Positions 1-7,091 are shown, numbered from the stretch's first letter. The stretch: 64,000 nucleotides of DNA from Flavobacterium indicum GPTSA100-9 = DSM 17447 (GCF_000455605.1 NC_017025.1:1116001-1180000); one strand, 5' to 3'. Program-made: numbers and translations. The notes: generated by a model not told the origin, from the letters alone.

Positions 1-520
1 TGTATTGGCTTCCTCTAATATCATCATCTAATATATAACCATAAGTTCTTGCTAAAAGCATTGCTTCTTCAAGATTGTCAATTGTCCCTAAAAAATCACG
101 AAATTCTTCTTCGGTTTTTAAGTTGCTTATTTTGCCTTTATCAATTATCACAACATAATTACAACGAAAATTTGGATGCCCACCAAAGAAAATTCCAGAG
201 TTATAGTTTGGTCTTGGCTTTTCATTTATTCTTTTTCTTAACAAAGAATCTCCGCCTTCTTTTAAAACAGTATATGTTTCAGAATTTGAGCTTTGATGAT
301 ACGCAACGTATTGCCAATATTGATATTTTCGATTCGGGTTAATGTTTTTTGCTAAGCTGTCAAAATAATTTTCTTTTAAACTATAATCAATTTTCTGAAA
401 ATTCGGAGTTCCTGCTACGTCTTCAGTTTTCATTCCGACTTCTAATTTTTTTAGATTTTCACCTTCTTTTTTTTCGCACGAAATAAATAGGAGCAGAGTT
501 AGGATGATTATATTTCTCAT
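1..520 (-). CDS. Putative lipoprotein, cassette gene 1 (partial, C-terminus off the left edge)
   Basis: An open frame of 173 codons runs from ATG at 518-520 to the window edge with no stop. The product starts with a lipoprotein signal (MRNIIILTLLLFISC, Cys at residue 16), followed by a charged EKKEGE stretch, so it is probably exported and lipid-anchored. The rest (for example YQYWQYVAYHQSS, IFFGGHPNFRCNYVVII) matches no family I recognise. It has the same strand and spacing as the following cassettes, and its start lies 28 bases from the attC-like element at 548-673. Its own attC would lie beyond the left edge. Confidence 0.75.
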   Translation of the reverse strand, partial: MRNIIILTLLLFISCEKKEGENLKKLEVGMKTEDVAGTPNFQKIDYSLKENYFDSLAKNINPNRKYQYWQYVAYHQSSNSETYTVLKEGGDSLLRKRINEKPRPNYNSGIFFGGHPNFRCNYVVIIDKGKISNLKTEEEFRDFLGTIDNLEEAMLLARTYGYILDDDIRGSQY

Positions 521-547
521 TTTAAACGGGTTTGAAATTATGACGCA

Positions 548-673
548 TAACGTTCCGGCGCTTGGCGAAGAAGCGGATTTCGAAGCACAAAACTGTCTGT
601 AAGCAATGCAATTGATACGAAGCACATAACTTCATATAAGCACTGAACCCGCTTTTTTGCCAAGCGCCTGTTA
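548..673 (-). repeat. attC-like element 1 (126 bp)
   Basis: It begins TAAC and ends GTTA. The left arm GGCGCTTGGCGAAGAAGCGG pairs with the right arm (reverse complement GGCGCTTGGCAAAAAAGCGG). Between core and arm there are five bases (GTTCC) on the left and one (A) on the right. The loop carries GCACTGAACC near the right arm, a sequence shared with element 8 but not with the six main-family copies. It closes the cassette of the gene at 707-1507. Confidence 0.7.
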
Positions 674-706
674 CCTGCTGCCTTTTCTTCTGTGTTTTTC
701 ATTATG

Positions 707-1507
707 TCATTTTTGTCTAACTGTCCAAAATGTATAAAACCACAAATTGTAGGGTTCCCATTTGTCAAACTCTAAATCTCTTTTATATAAACAGAATTTG
801 TCTGCAAGCGTTTTATTGCATTTTACTTCTACAAATAAGTCTGAACTTGAACCGCCTCTGCCTTCAAGTTCAAATTCTTCACCAGGATATTTTAATTTTA
901 TTTCTTCCGTCAATTTTTTTAGCAACTTCTCTTCATTGTCAAGACAGTCTTTACTTCCTTTTGGACAGACATAAGTGAATTCAAACGTCCCTTCATATTT
1001 TGTCCAAGTGGGAGTGGGTGTCAATATAAGGGTAGTGTCGTTCAGTATATTTTTCCTGTAATTTCTCGCATCTGTCAGCGAAGTGAATTTTTCTTGTTTT
1101 CTAAAAGGTTTCTTGAAACTGTCTTTAAACATTCTCAGCTGTCGAGTTTCAAAATAGAAATAGCCGTTGTCGCTTACTATTTCGTTACAATTCAGGTTGA
1201 TTGAAAAACTCTCTAATTCTAATCCATTTTTGCAAATTACCACTTCATAATGATAACCGCAGGCATATTTCGGACTTGGTTTTTTAAATGTCCATTCCTT
1301 TTTTATTGCGTTCAAAATCCTAATGTCGTCAGTGTAAAATTCACCTAGGCTGTCTGCAAGACCATTGCGGTCACTTTCAGAACGAACACCAATTAGATAG
1401 TAACCTCCTTTGTCAAAGTCATACTTTTTAAGTAGTTGAGTTTGTCCAAAAGAAATAGATGTCATTAAAAGGAAAATTATTGTTGCTATGTGTTTTTTAA
1501 ACTTCAT
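707..1507 (-). CDS. Secreted protein of unknown function, cassette gene 2
   Basis: The product has 266 residues. It starts MKFKKHIATIIFLLMTSISFGQ, a clear Sec signal peptide with a likely cleavage after FGQ, so it should be exported to the periplasm or surface. The mature part has several Cys (CGYHYEVVICK, NLNCNE, YVCPKGSKDC, CNKTLADKFC) and no motif I recognise. The gene stops 33 bases from the GTTA of element 1 and starts 46 bases from the TAAC of element 2, so it fills its cassette. The segment ends carry the matched pair GTTACCTGC / GCAGGTAAC (670-678 and 1549-1557). The function is unknown. Confidence 0.75.
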   Translation of the reverse strand: MKFKKHIATIIFLLMTSISFGQTQLLKKYDFDKGGYYLIGVRSESDRNGLADSLGEFYTDDIRILNAIKKEWTFKKPSPKYACGYHYEVVICKNGLELESFSINLNCNEIVSDNGYFYFETRQLRMFKDSFKKPFRKQEKFTSLTDARNYRKNILNDTTLILTPTPTWTKYEGTFEFTYVCPKGSKDCLDNEEKLLKKLTEEIKLKYPGEEFELEGRGGSSSDLFVEVKCNKTLADKFCLYKRDLEFDKWEPYNLWFYTFWTVRQK

Positions 1508-1553
1508 TTTTATATTTTGTTTGCCTTAATGTGCAGTTGTCTAAGGTTGCAGG

Positions 1554-1679
1554 TAACGTTCCGGCGCTTGGCGAGGTTGCGAACTACGGAACTGATTATT
1601 TTCTGTTAAAGATAAAATTTCTTGCGAAATGTAAACGTGTAATTACCACAAAATTCGCAATCTTGCCAAACGCCTGTTA
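1554..1679 (-). repeat. attC-like element 2 (126 bp, main family)
   Basis: It runs from TAAC to GTTA. The left arm GGCGCTTGGCGAGGTTGCGA pairs with the right arm (reverse complement GGCGTTTGGCAAGATTGCGA), with two G-T wobbles and one C-A mismatch on the plus strand. The roughly 75-base loop includes TAAAGATA, which reads TATCTTTA on the minus strand, a near match to the flavobacterial -7 box and pointing at the gene 707-1507. Confidence 0.7.
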
Positions 1680-1691
1680 GCAGTAGTACTT

Positions 1692-2264
1692 TTATTCAAT
1701 TTCAATCTTTTCAATTGTGTCGGCTTCAATTTTAGTTTCTCCGTTAAAGTTCATTACTTTGTGTTTATATTGAACTTGATTATTAATAATCTTTAAGTCA
1801 CTTTTGTCAGATTCCAATTGTCCGTCTAGTTTAATTTTACCATAATACTTTTCAAATATAAACAGTTTGTTTTCTGTTATTTCATATTCGCAACAAGCTG
1901 CAAAAAATCCATTAAAAGATGAGTAAACTTTTAAATTTTCTTTCTGATATTTAATTTCTTTTGGATAAATAGGTTTTAGAAATAGTGAAGATAATATTGC
2001 TAAAAATATTCCACCAAAAATCCAAAATAAAATTCCTATTAGAATTGATAGTAAGTAATAGAAATAGTATACTGAGATTTTTTTAAATGGATTTCTGTTG
2101 AGAAAAAATAATATACTTCCGCTAACATAAATCAGTATTTTCAAAATGAAAATTAAGTTTCTATTTATTCCGAAATTCGTTATTAATTGCAATAAATAAT
2201 TTAAGATGACAAAGCTCAAAATGTAAAAATGTATTTTGAATATGATTCTATTAGTAATTGTCAT
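1692..2264 (-). CDS. Small membrane protein of unknown function, cassette gene 3
   Basis: The product has 190 residues. The first half is very hydrophobic, with about four membrane segments (around residues 10-30, 37-56, 66-95 including ILIGILFWIFGGIFLAILSSL). A soluble C-terminal half of about 90 residues follows, ending KIEADTIEKIEIE. No family was recognised. It has no cleavable signal; the first helix probably anchors it. Its cassette ends are matched: GTTAGCAGTA at 1676-1685 and TACTGCTAAC at 2306-2315. The stop codon is 13 bases from the core of element 2. Confidence 0.7.
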   Translation of the reverse strand: MTITNRIIFKIHFYILSFVILNYLLQLITNFGINRNLIFILKILIYVSGSILFFLNRNPFKKISVYYFYYLLSILIGILFWIFGGIFLAILSSLFLKPIYPKEIKYQKENLKVYSSFNGFFAACCEYEITENKLFIFEKYYGKIKLDGQLESDKSDLKIINNQVQYKHKVMNFNGETKIEADTIEKIEIE

Positions 2265-2311
2265 TCTTTTATAATTTTTATTTTTTTTGCGATCCGAGAG
2301 AGTATTACTGC

Positions 2312-2437
2312 TAACGTTCCGGCGCTTGGCGAGGTTGCGAACTTCGGAACCGATTATTTTCTATCAAAGATAAAATTTCTTGCGAGAGATAAACGTGAAT
2401 TTACCACAAAATTCGCAATCTTGCCAAACGCCTGTTA
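2312..2437 (-). repeat. attC-like element 3 (126 bp, main family)
   Basis: Arms are as in element 2. The loop contains CAAAGATA at 2365-2372, which reads TATCTTTG on the minus strand, an exact match to the Bacteroidota -7 consensus TANNTTTG, with TTTA 17 bases upstream. It lies about 100 bases before the ATG of the next cassette gene (1692-2264), so this element may carry that gene's promoter. Confidence 0.7.
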
Positions 2438-2447
2438 CCAGCAGTAT

Positions 2448-3911
2448 TTATTTTCTTTCAATTTTCACCAATCCTTGTCGAGTTGCTAAAAATAGGTTTC
2501 CATTTTTGTCGAAAGTCATAGTAGAGATATAAGATGTTGGGATTTCAGAATTTTCATTATGATAATTCTCCCAATTATTATTTAAGTCATATCTTACCAA
2601 ACCAGCTCTGTCGGTTGATATCCATAGAACTTTTTCAATTTTGTCGTAAAGAACACAATTGGTATGATTAAAAGGCATTCCTGAATTTGATGTTGTAAAT
2701 TGTTTGAAAGCTCCATTTGTATAATATATTGCAATACCTTCATCCCTGTTTACTTGTCCCGCATTTTTATCTCCAAATTCATAAAGAGAAAAATAAATAT
2801 TTCCATTTTCATCTTCATCCATTGAAGTTATACATTTTCCTTTCAGTACCGTTGATGTATTTTCGAAGTTTGTTGCTTTACCTTTTTCATCAATCATTAT
2901 TGATCCACTAAATGTTCCAATCCAGATTCTATTTTTTGAGTCTTTTTTAGCATAGTACACCCTATTTGAAGGCAATTCTTTTACTATTTCTTTATTTATA
3001 GTTTTCCATTTTCCTTTTGAGAAAATAGTTAATCCTTTGTCTGAACAAAAGAAGAGTTCTTCTGTTTTTGGGTTATTAATTATGTCATATGCACCATCAA
3101 TTCCAATTTCATTGATATCATGTTTATTCCAAGTTTTATCATAACTATAAATACTTTGTAATCCGTCAAACCATTTTGTATTGTTATTATCTACTCCAAT
3201 AGCGAAATAACTTTCTGTAACTTTAGTATTTGTGTTGTTTGCTTCAAGATTGATAAATTCGGAACCATTAAATGATTGAACGCCTTTATCTACGACCAAC
3301 CAAAGTAATCCGTCTTTGTCAAAAGAAATATTATCAAGTGAATTGTCTGAAAGTTTAGAATTCTTGGTATTCCAAACGGTCATTTTATAATTTTTTATAT
3401 TTTCATTTTTGTAGGTGTAGTCTTTGTTAAATATTTCTGGGCTATTTGGTTTGTCAAATGATTTTTCAAAGGCTTCCATGTCAACTCTTTCAATTTTACC
3501 AGATAATTTATTATCCTTTACGGTAAAAATTAAATTAATTGATACTTTCTCCTCTTTCTTATTTTTGGTTATTGCCGGAACCCATTTATTGAAATTATTT
3601 AACTCTTCTATGATTCTTAAAGAAATTTGGCTTTTTGATTTATCATTATAACTAAGTACACAACCTTTACCTTTTGAATCAACCAAAACTTGAAACTTAA
3701 CTGTACCACTAACACCTTTAAGGTTTAGTGATTCGTTTAATCGTTCTTGTAATTTTTCAAAATCTTTCTCTTTATATGTTGCTTTAGTATCACCGCAGTC
3801 AAGACAAAATTTGTCTGCTTTGCAGTTTTCCAATTTTATAGGAAACAAATTTTGAGCATTTAAATTGAAAGAGAAATAGGTAGTCAATAAAATTAAGATT
3901 GTTTTTTTCAC
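2448..3911 (-). CDS. Secreted protein with TonB-C-like and two-component-regulator propeller repeats, cassette gene 4
   Basis: The product has 487 residues, unusually large for a cassette gene. It starts with a signal peptide (MKKTILILLTTYFSFNLNAQ). Residues about 55-135 (GTVKFQVLVDSKGKGCVLSY) resemble the C-terminal domain of TonB-like proteins. From about residue 190 onward there are repeats of the Reg_prop kind: ISFDKDGLLWLVVDKGVQSF, DSKNRIWIGTFSGSIMI, DEDENGNIYFSLYEF, KIEKVLWISTDRAGLVRYD and FDKNGNLFLATRQGLVKI, as in periplasmic beta-propeller sensor domains. No kinase or DNA-binding part is present, so it is a free-standing propeller. The cassette ends GTTACCAGCAGTATT (2434-2448) and AATATTGCTGGTAAC (3945-3959) match at 14 of 15 positions. 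Confidence 0.75.
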   Translation of the reverse strand: MKKTILILLTTYFSFNLNAQNLFPIKLENCKADKFCLDCGDTKATYKEKDFEKLQERLNESLNLKGVSGTVKFQVLVDSKGKGCVLSYNDKSKSQISLRIIEELNNFNKWVPAITKNKKEEKVSINLIFTVKDNKLSGKIERVDMEAFEKSFDKPNSPEIFNKDYTYKNENIKNYKMTVWNTKNSKLSDNSLDNISFDKDGLLWLVVDKGVQSFNGSEFINLEANNTNTKVTESYFAIGVDNNNTKWFDGLQSIYSYDKTWNKHDINEIGIDGAYDIINNPKTEELFFCSDKGLTIFSKGKWKTINKEIVKELPSNRVYYAKKDSKNRIWIGTFSGSIMIDEKGKATNFENTSTVLKGKCITSMDEDENGNIYFSLYEFGDKNAGQVNRDEGIAIYYTNGAFKQFTTSNSGMPFNHTNCVLYDKIEKVLWISTDRAGLVRYDLNNNWENYHNENSEIPTSYISTMTFDKNGNLFLATRQGLVKIERK

Positions 3912-3955
3912 TTGATAATTATTTTTTAAAGTTTCTGTTGAGATAATATTGCTGG

Positions 3956-4082
3956 TAACGTTCCGCCGCTTCTCGTCAGTTGCGAACTTCGGAACGAATT
4001 ATTTTCTGTTAAAGATAAAAATTCTTGCGAAACGTGAACGTGTACTTACCACAAAATTCGCAATTGCGAGAAACGGCTGTTA
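3956..4082 (-). repeat. attC-like element 4 (127 bp, covarying arms)
   Basis: The arms differ from the main family at several positions but still pair: left GCCGCTTCTCGTCAGTTGCG, right (reverse complement) GCCGTTTCTCGCAATTGCG. Both arms changed GGCG to GCCG and TTGGC to TTCTC together, and the left arm has one extra unpaired T. The loop is the main-family loop. This is direct evidence that arm pairing, not arm sequence, is conserved. Confidence 0.75.
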
Positions 4083-4092
4083 CAGGCAGTAT

Positions 4093-4482
4093 TTAATTCT
4101 CAAACTCTCTTTCAGTTTTAGAGTAACCAATTTTGTGTTTAATATTCAAAAACTCTTCAAAAATCAGCGTGTCTTTGGAAACTTTTAAAATTCTATTTTT
4201 CGAAACCTTTTTGGGATTGTCAGACCAAGTTATTAAAGTATCATGTGAAAGTCTAAATTTTAAAAAGAAAACACTATCGATATGATTATCAACATAAATG
4301 CTATGCTCATTAAAAACTAAAGTATGGTAATAAGTCCATTTATTCAAGTACCACTTTCCAGCTAACTGTTCAGCGCTAATATTTTTCTGTTCTTTTTTCT
4401 CGTTTTGGGTTTTCAAATCTCCATTTGAGTTTCTACATGAGATTAATAGAATTCCAAAGGCTAAAAATGCAAAAGTTCTCAT
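4093..4482 (-). CDS. Putative lipoprotein (lipocalin-like size), cassette gene 5
   Basis: The product has 129 residues and starts MRTFAFLAFGILLISC, a lipoprotein signal with the lipid-bearing Cys at residue 16, then a polar linker (RNSNGDLKTQNEKKEQKN). The AGKWYLNKW motif near residue 41, followed by alternating strands (TLVFNEHSIYVD, FFLKFRLSHDTLITWSD, DTLIFEEFLNIKH), looks like the small lipocalin-like proteins common in Bacteroidota; that assignment is inference. The stop codon lies 11 bases from the core of element 4. Cassette ends are GTTACAGGCAGTATT and AATATTGCCTGTAAC, matched at 14 of 15. Confidence 0.7.
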   Translation of the reverse strand: MRTFAFLAFGILLISCRNSNGDLKTQNEKKEQKNISAEQLAGKWYLNKWTYYHTLVFNEHSIYVDNHIDSVFFLKFRLSHDTLITWSDNPKKVSKNRILKVSKDTLIFEEFLNIKHKIGYSKTEREFEN

Positions 4483-4508
4483 TTTAACGTGGGTTTTAAT
4501 ATTGCCTG

Positions 4509-4634
4509 TAACGTTCCGGCGCTTGGCGAGGTTGCGAAGTTCGGAACCGATTATTTTCTGTTAAAGATAAAATTTCTTGCGAGAAATAAACGTGAATTTA
4601 CTACAAAATTCGCAATCTTGCCAAACGCCTGTTA
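4509..4634 (-). repeat. attC-like element 5 (126 bp, main family)
   Basis: Main-family arms and loop, from TAAC at 4509 to GTTA at 4631. It belongs to the cassette of the frameshifted gene at 4645-5038. The matched segment ends are GTTAACTGC (4631-4639) and GCAGTTAAC (5080-5088). Confidence 0.7.
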
Positions 4635-4644
4635 ACTGCTGGCT

Positions 4645-5038
4645 TTATAATTCGGCTCTAATTTTTTCTTTTTCAAGCCAAATAATTAATTCCTTTCTGA
4701 TGTCATTTTTTTCAGAGATAAGCATTTCGGTATTATTTGGTAGCGACCATTTATTTAAAGAATCAAAATAAATAAGTATGTCGAATTGACTCACTCCAGA
4801 AATTTCGAATTCAATTTCACATAATCTTTCTTTTTCAACGTAATAAATTGTTCCAGATCGTCCATCTGGCTTAATAATGAAGCCTTCTTTTTTTGAGAAT
4901 TTCTGTGACTTTATTTTTTTTCCACCGTTGAACTTTCCATTCGTCTATATGCTTTTGTGGAATATGAGTTACATATAGATTTTCTGAAATTTTTGTTTCA
5001 GTCCAACCTTCAGGAAGTTTATGATTTTCGTTATCCAT
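4645..5038 (-). pseudogene. Frameshifted cassette gene 6, function unknown
   Basis: No single frame spans this cassette, but two overlapping frames together make one plausible protein of about 130 residues. Frame A starts at ATG 5036-5038 (MDNENHKLPEGWTETKISEN) and stops at 4871 after 55 codons. Frame B, one base away, is open from 4944 to the stop at 4645-4647 and gives GKFNGGKKIKSQKFSKKEGF, then a well-formed C-terminus (FDILIYFDSLNKWSLP, ELIIWLEKEKIRAEL). A single-base change between about 4871 and 4944, near the A-rich run at 4915-4925, would fuse them. It could be true decay, a sequencing error, or programmed slippage on the A-run; I cannot separate these. It has no signal peptide and I do not recognise the family. 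Confidence 0.6.
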
Positions 5039-5084
5039 ATTTAATAATTCGATTGGTTTAAGCGCAAAGATTGTAGCTTGCAGT

Positions 5085-5210
5085 TAACGTTCCGGCGCTT
5101 GGCGAGGTTGCGAGCTACGGAACCGATTATTTTCTGCTAAAGATAAAATTTCTTGCGAAATATAAACTTGAATTTACTACAAAATTCGCAATCTTGCCAA
5201 ACGCCTGTTA
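5085..5210 (-). repeat. attC-like element 6 (126 bp, main family)
   Basis: Main-family arms, TAAC at 5085 to GTTA at 5207. It closes the cassette of the lipoprotein gene at 5221-5559. The right core GTTAGCGG is complemented at the other end of the cassette by CCGCTAAC (5596-5603). Confidence 0.7.
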
Positions 5211-5220
5211 GCGGAAGTTT

Positions 5221-5559
5221 TTATTTTTCGATATCAATTAAAACTATTTTGTAGCCAAATTTTATTGCCGCTAAATCGTAAATTACAGCATTTTCTATGT
5301 CAGCCTTAATCAGAATTGAATCATTTTTTATATACAGACTGTCAGTTCCTGCTCCCCAATCAGCTTCATAAATTCTTTCTGTTTTGTTCCATCGTTTATT
5401 AGTAATATCACAAAATCTATGACCACTTGTAATTGTACTTATTGTGTAACGTTCAATTTTGATATCTTTATTTTCAGTTACTTTTATTTTCAACTTTTCG
5501 TCACAGGAAGAAAATAATATCATGATAATAATCAAAGGAATATAAATTTTTAGTTTCAT
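5221..5559 (-). CDS. Small lipoprotein of unknown function, cassette gene 7
   Basis: The product has 112 residues with a lipoprotein signal (MKLKIYIPLIIIMILFSSC, Cys at residue 19). The mature part is about 90 residues of mixed strands (KIKVTENKDIKIERYTISTI, DSLYIKNDSILIKADIENAV) and ends with a hydrophobic IVLIDIEK. It resembles other tiny Bacteroidota lipoproteins but matches no family I know. The stop codon is 11 bases from the core of element 6, and the start is 41 bases from element 7. Confidence 0.7.
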   Translation of the reverse strand: MKLKIYIPLIIIMILFSSCDEKLKIKVTENKDIKIERYTISTITSGHRFCDITNKRWNKTERIYEADWGAGTDSLYIKNDSILIKADIENAVIYDLAAIKFGYKIVLIDIEK

Positions 5560-5599
5560 AGTATTTTCTTTTTTCAGAAGTGTCTCTTAAAATTACCGC

Positions 5600-5725
5600 T
5601 AACGTTCCGGCGCTTGGCGAGGTTGCGAAGTTCGGAACCGATTATTTTCTATCAAAGATAAAATTTCTTGCGAGAAATTAACGTGAATTTACTACAAAAT
5701 TCGCAATCTTGCCAAACGCCTGTTA
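5600..5725 (-). repeat. attC-like element 7 (126 bp, main family)
   Basis: Main-family arms, TAAC at 5600 to GTTA at 5722. The loop has CAAAGATA at 5653-5660 (TATCTTTG on the minus strand), an exact -7 consensus about 95 bases before the ATG of the lipoprotein at 5221-5559. The terminal GTTA also holds the stop codon of the upstream gene (TAA at 5723-5725). Confidence 0.7.
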
Positions 5726-6199
5726 CCTGCCGTTTTTTATTTTCACTTCTCCAAATTTGAGTATATCTTCATTAAATAACTCTCTATAATACCAAATTTT
5801 ATTATTTACAATTTTCCATTTTGCTTCAACAAATTCCATACATATTATGTTCGAATCCCACCAACTCATTCTTGTGTTATATTTTGGTGGTGATATTGGA
5901 TTAAGTCTAAAAAATAATTGGTAAGTTTGGTTGAAATCATAGTCATAGATATAATCAAATTTTTCGGCAAGAGTATCAAAAAAAGACTCATTTAATTTGT
6001 CGGAAAACTCATTTGTAGAACTAATAATTATAGGTTGTTCCATTTCAGCACCTTTTTCTACAACTTCTCTTTCAGAAGGTATTTTAAAAAACCACATAAT
6101 TGTTACTTTTTCTCCAATTTTTTTACATAATTCGTCATCTAATAAATTTGAAGGAATCAACTCTGTATAATTTTTAGTTTCAAAAAATTCAATTTCCAT
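5723..6199 (-). CDS. Hypothetical cytoplasmic protein, cassette gene 8
   Basis: The product has 158 residues, starting MEIEFFETKNYTELIPSN. The frame stays open to 6268, but the extra 23 codons would lie inside attC-like element 8, so I take the inner ATG at 6197-6199. There is no signal peptide. The protein is acidic and aromatic-rich (TIMWFFKIPSERE, MSWWDSNIICMEFVEAKW, KIWYYRELFN). No family was recognised; the size and style resemble small immunity-type proteins, which is only a guess. The stop TAA is part of the TAAC core of element 7, so gene end and attC overlap. Confidence 0.65.
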   Translation of the reverse strand: MEIEFFETKNYTELIPSNLLDDELCKKIGEKVTIMWFFKIPSEREVVEKGAEMEQPIIISSTNEFSDKLNESFFDTLAEKFDYIYDYDFNQTYQLFFRLNPISPPKYNTRMSWWDSNIICMEFVEAKWKIVNNKIWYYRELFNEDILKFGEVKIKNGR

Positions 6200-6228
6200 A
6201 TTTTCGAGCGTTTTTGTCAAATGGCAGG

Positions 6229-6353
6229 TAACGGTTTGCAGCTTGGCGAAGTGGCGGATTTTTAGCACAAATGTTCAGTTTATCACAAAAGTTCAATAAA
6301 AGAACTGCCGTTGAATTTAGCACTGAACCCGCCATTTTGCCAAACTGCTGTTA
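6229..6353 (-). repeat. attC-like element 8 (125 bp, second subfamily)
   Basis: It runs from TAAC to GTTA with arms GCAGCTTGGCGAAGTGGCGG and, as reverse complement of the right, GCAGTTTGGCAAAATGGCGG. The loop has TTTAGCAC on the left and GCACTGAACC on the right, a further pairing and a sequence shared with element 1. The GTTA contains the stop codon of the HNH gene (TAA at 6351-6353). Confidence 0.7.
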
Positions 6354-7091
6354 GGTGCTGGTATTTTTTTCTTTTTCGTTCAAGTCAACTTTTATTATTT
6401 CCGAACTGTCCTTTTTCTTAATTACTATTGTAGCAACTGACCATTTGTCTGTTTTCCCATTTTCATATTTTATTCGTTCAACGTTTCGTTCTCCAAATAG
6501 ATAATATCCTTTTTCTTCAAGGTCGCCTAACAGTTTTTTAAGTGAAAATCCCATTTGAACTTTATAGTAAGTTTCAACCATTCCACTTATGTCACCATAG
6601 TCTACCAAATCTTGTAAAACGCCTCCGATATATTTTGCATCTTCTTCATTATCCACTTCATCATAGTCAGTCCTATAACCGTGTGAGTCAGCAATAATGT
6701 TCAGTAGTTCTTTTCCCGAAGTAATTCGAGTTAAGAACTTGGGTTTTGTTTTTTTGTCTGAATTTATTGCGTTGTTAATTGTGGATTGCACCCAATTTTC
6801 GTGATTGAGTTTAATATATCTTAAAAGTTCTTCCGTGTAAGTGTCTGTTAGTTCGTCAATTTCACGATGATGGTTTCGACACAATAGAATAAGATTGTCA
6901 AATAAGTCGTAGTCTTCGATATTTGGTTTATGTCTTGGACCATTTGTCTTACTACTGATTATGTGACATTCTTCACCTATATTAAATTCTTCGGTGTCTT
7001 GTTTGCTAGAAAACAACTCGGTCTTACAGATGGAACACCTGTTACCTGATTTTGCCCATAAGCTTTTTCTTGTTCTGTCCGATATTGCCAT
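6351..7091 (-). CDS. HNH endonuclease-like protein, cassette gene 9
   Basis: The product has 246 residues. The N-terminal third is an HNH nuclease fold: CSICK near residue 19, ECHIISSKTNGPRH with the catalytic-type His near residue 43, and DNLILLCRNHHREID near residues 65-79, giving the CxxC, H, N and H(H) ligands expected for a metal-dependent DNA nuclease. The remaining 150 residues are an unknown domain (IADSHGYRTDYDE, IGGVLQDLVDYGDISGM, WSVATIVIKKKDSSE) that could be a sensor or partner domain. It is the first cassette of the array in the direction of reading, and its stop codon lies in the attC core. A role in phage defence is inference from domain type and context. Confidence 0.75.
   Translation of the reverse strand: MAISDRTRKSLWAKSGNRCSICKTELFSSKQDTEEFNIGEECHIISSKTNGPRHKPNIEDYDLFDNLILLCRNHHREIDELTDTYTEELLRYIKLNHENWVQSTINNAINSDKKTKPKFLTRITSGKELLNIIADSHGYRTDYDEVDNEEDAKYIGGVLQDLVDYGDISGMVETYYKVQMGFSLKKLLGDLEEKGYYLFGERNVERIKYENGKTDKWSVATIVIKKKDSSEIIKVDLNEKEKNTST

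Noticed and set aside
538..768. Open frame of 76 codons across element 1
   Set aside because: It lies on the attC-like element and overlaps the end of the gene at 707-1507; no coding character.
4577..4771. Plus-strand open frame across element 5 and the frameshifted cassette
   Set aside because: It begins inside the repeat element and is antisense to the joined reading of the frameshifted gene.
6200..6268. Longer N-terminus for the gene at 5723-6199
   Set aside because: The added codons lie in element 8 and in its core; the inner ATG gives a normal beginning.
548..6353. CRISPR array made of the repeated elements
   Set aside because: The elements are 125-127 bp and the intervals of about 390-1520 bases hold genes, not uniform short spacers; no cas genes are present.
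548..6353. MITE-type dispersed transposon copies
   Set aside because: The inverted arms would fit, but no direct target duplications flank the elements, and the matching complementary ends belong to the gene segments, which a MITE does not explain.
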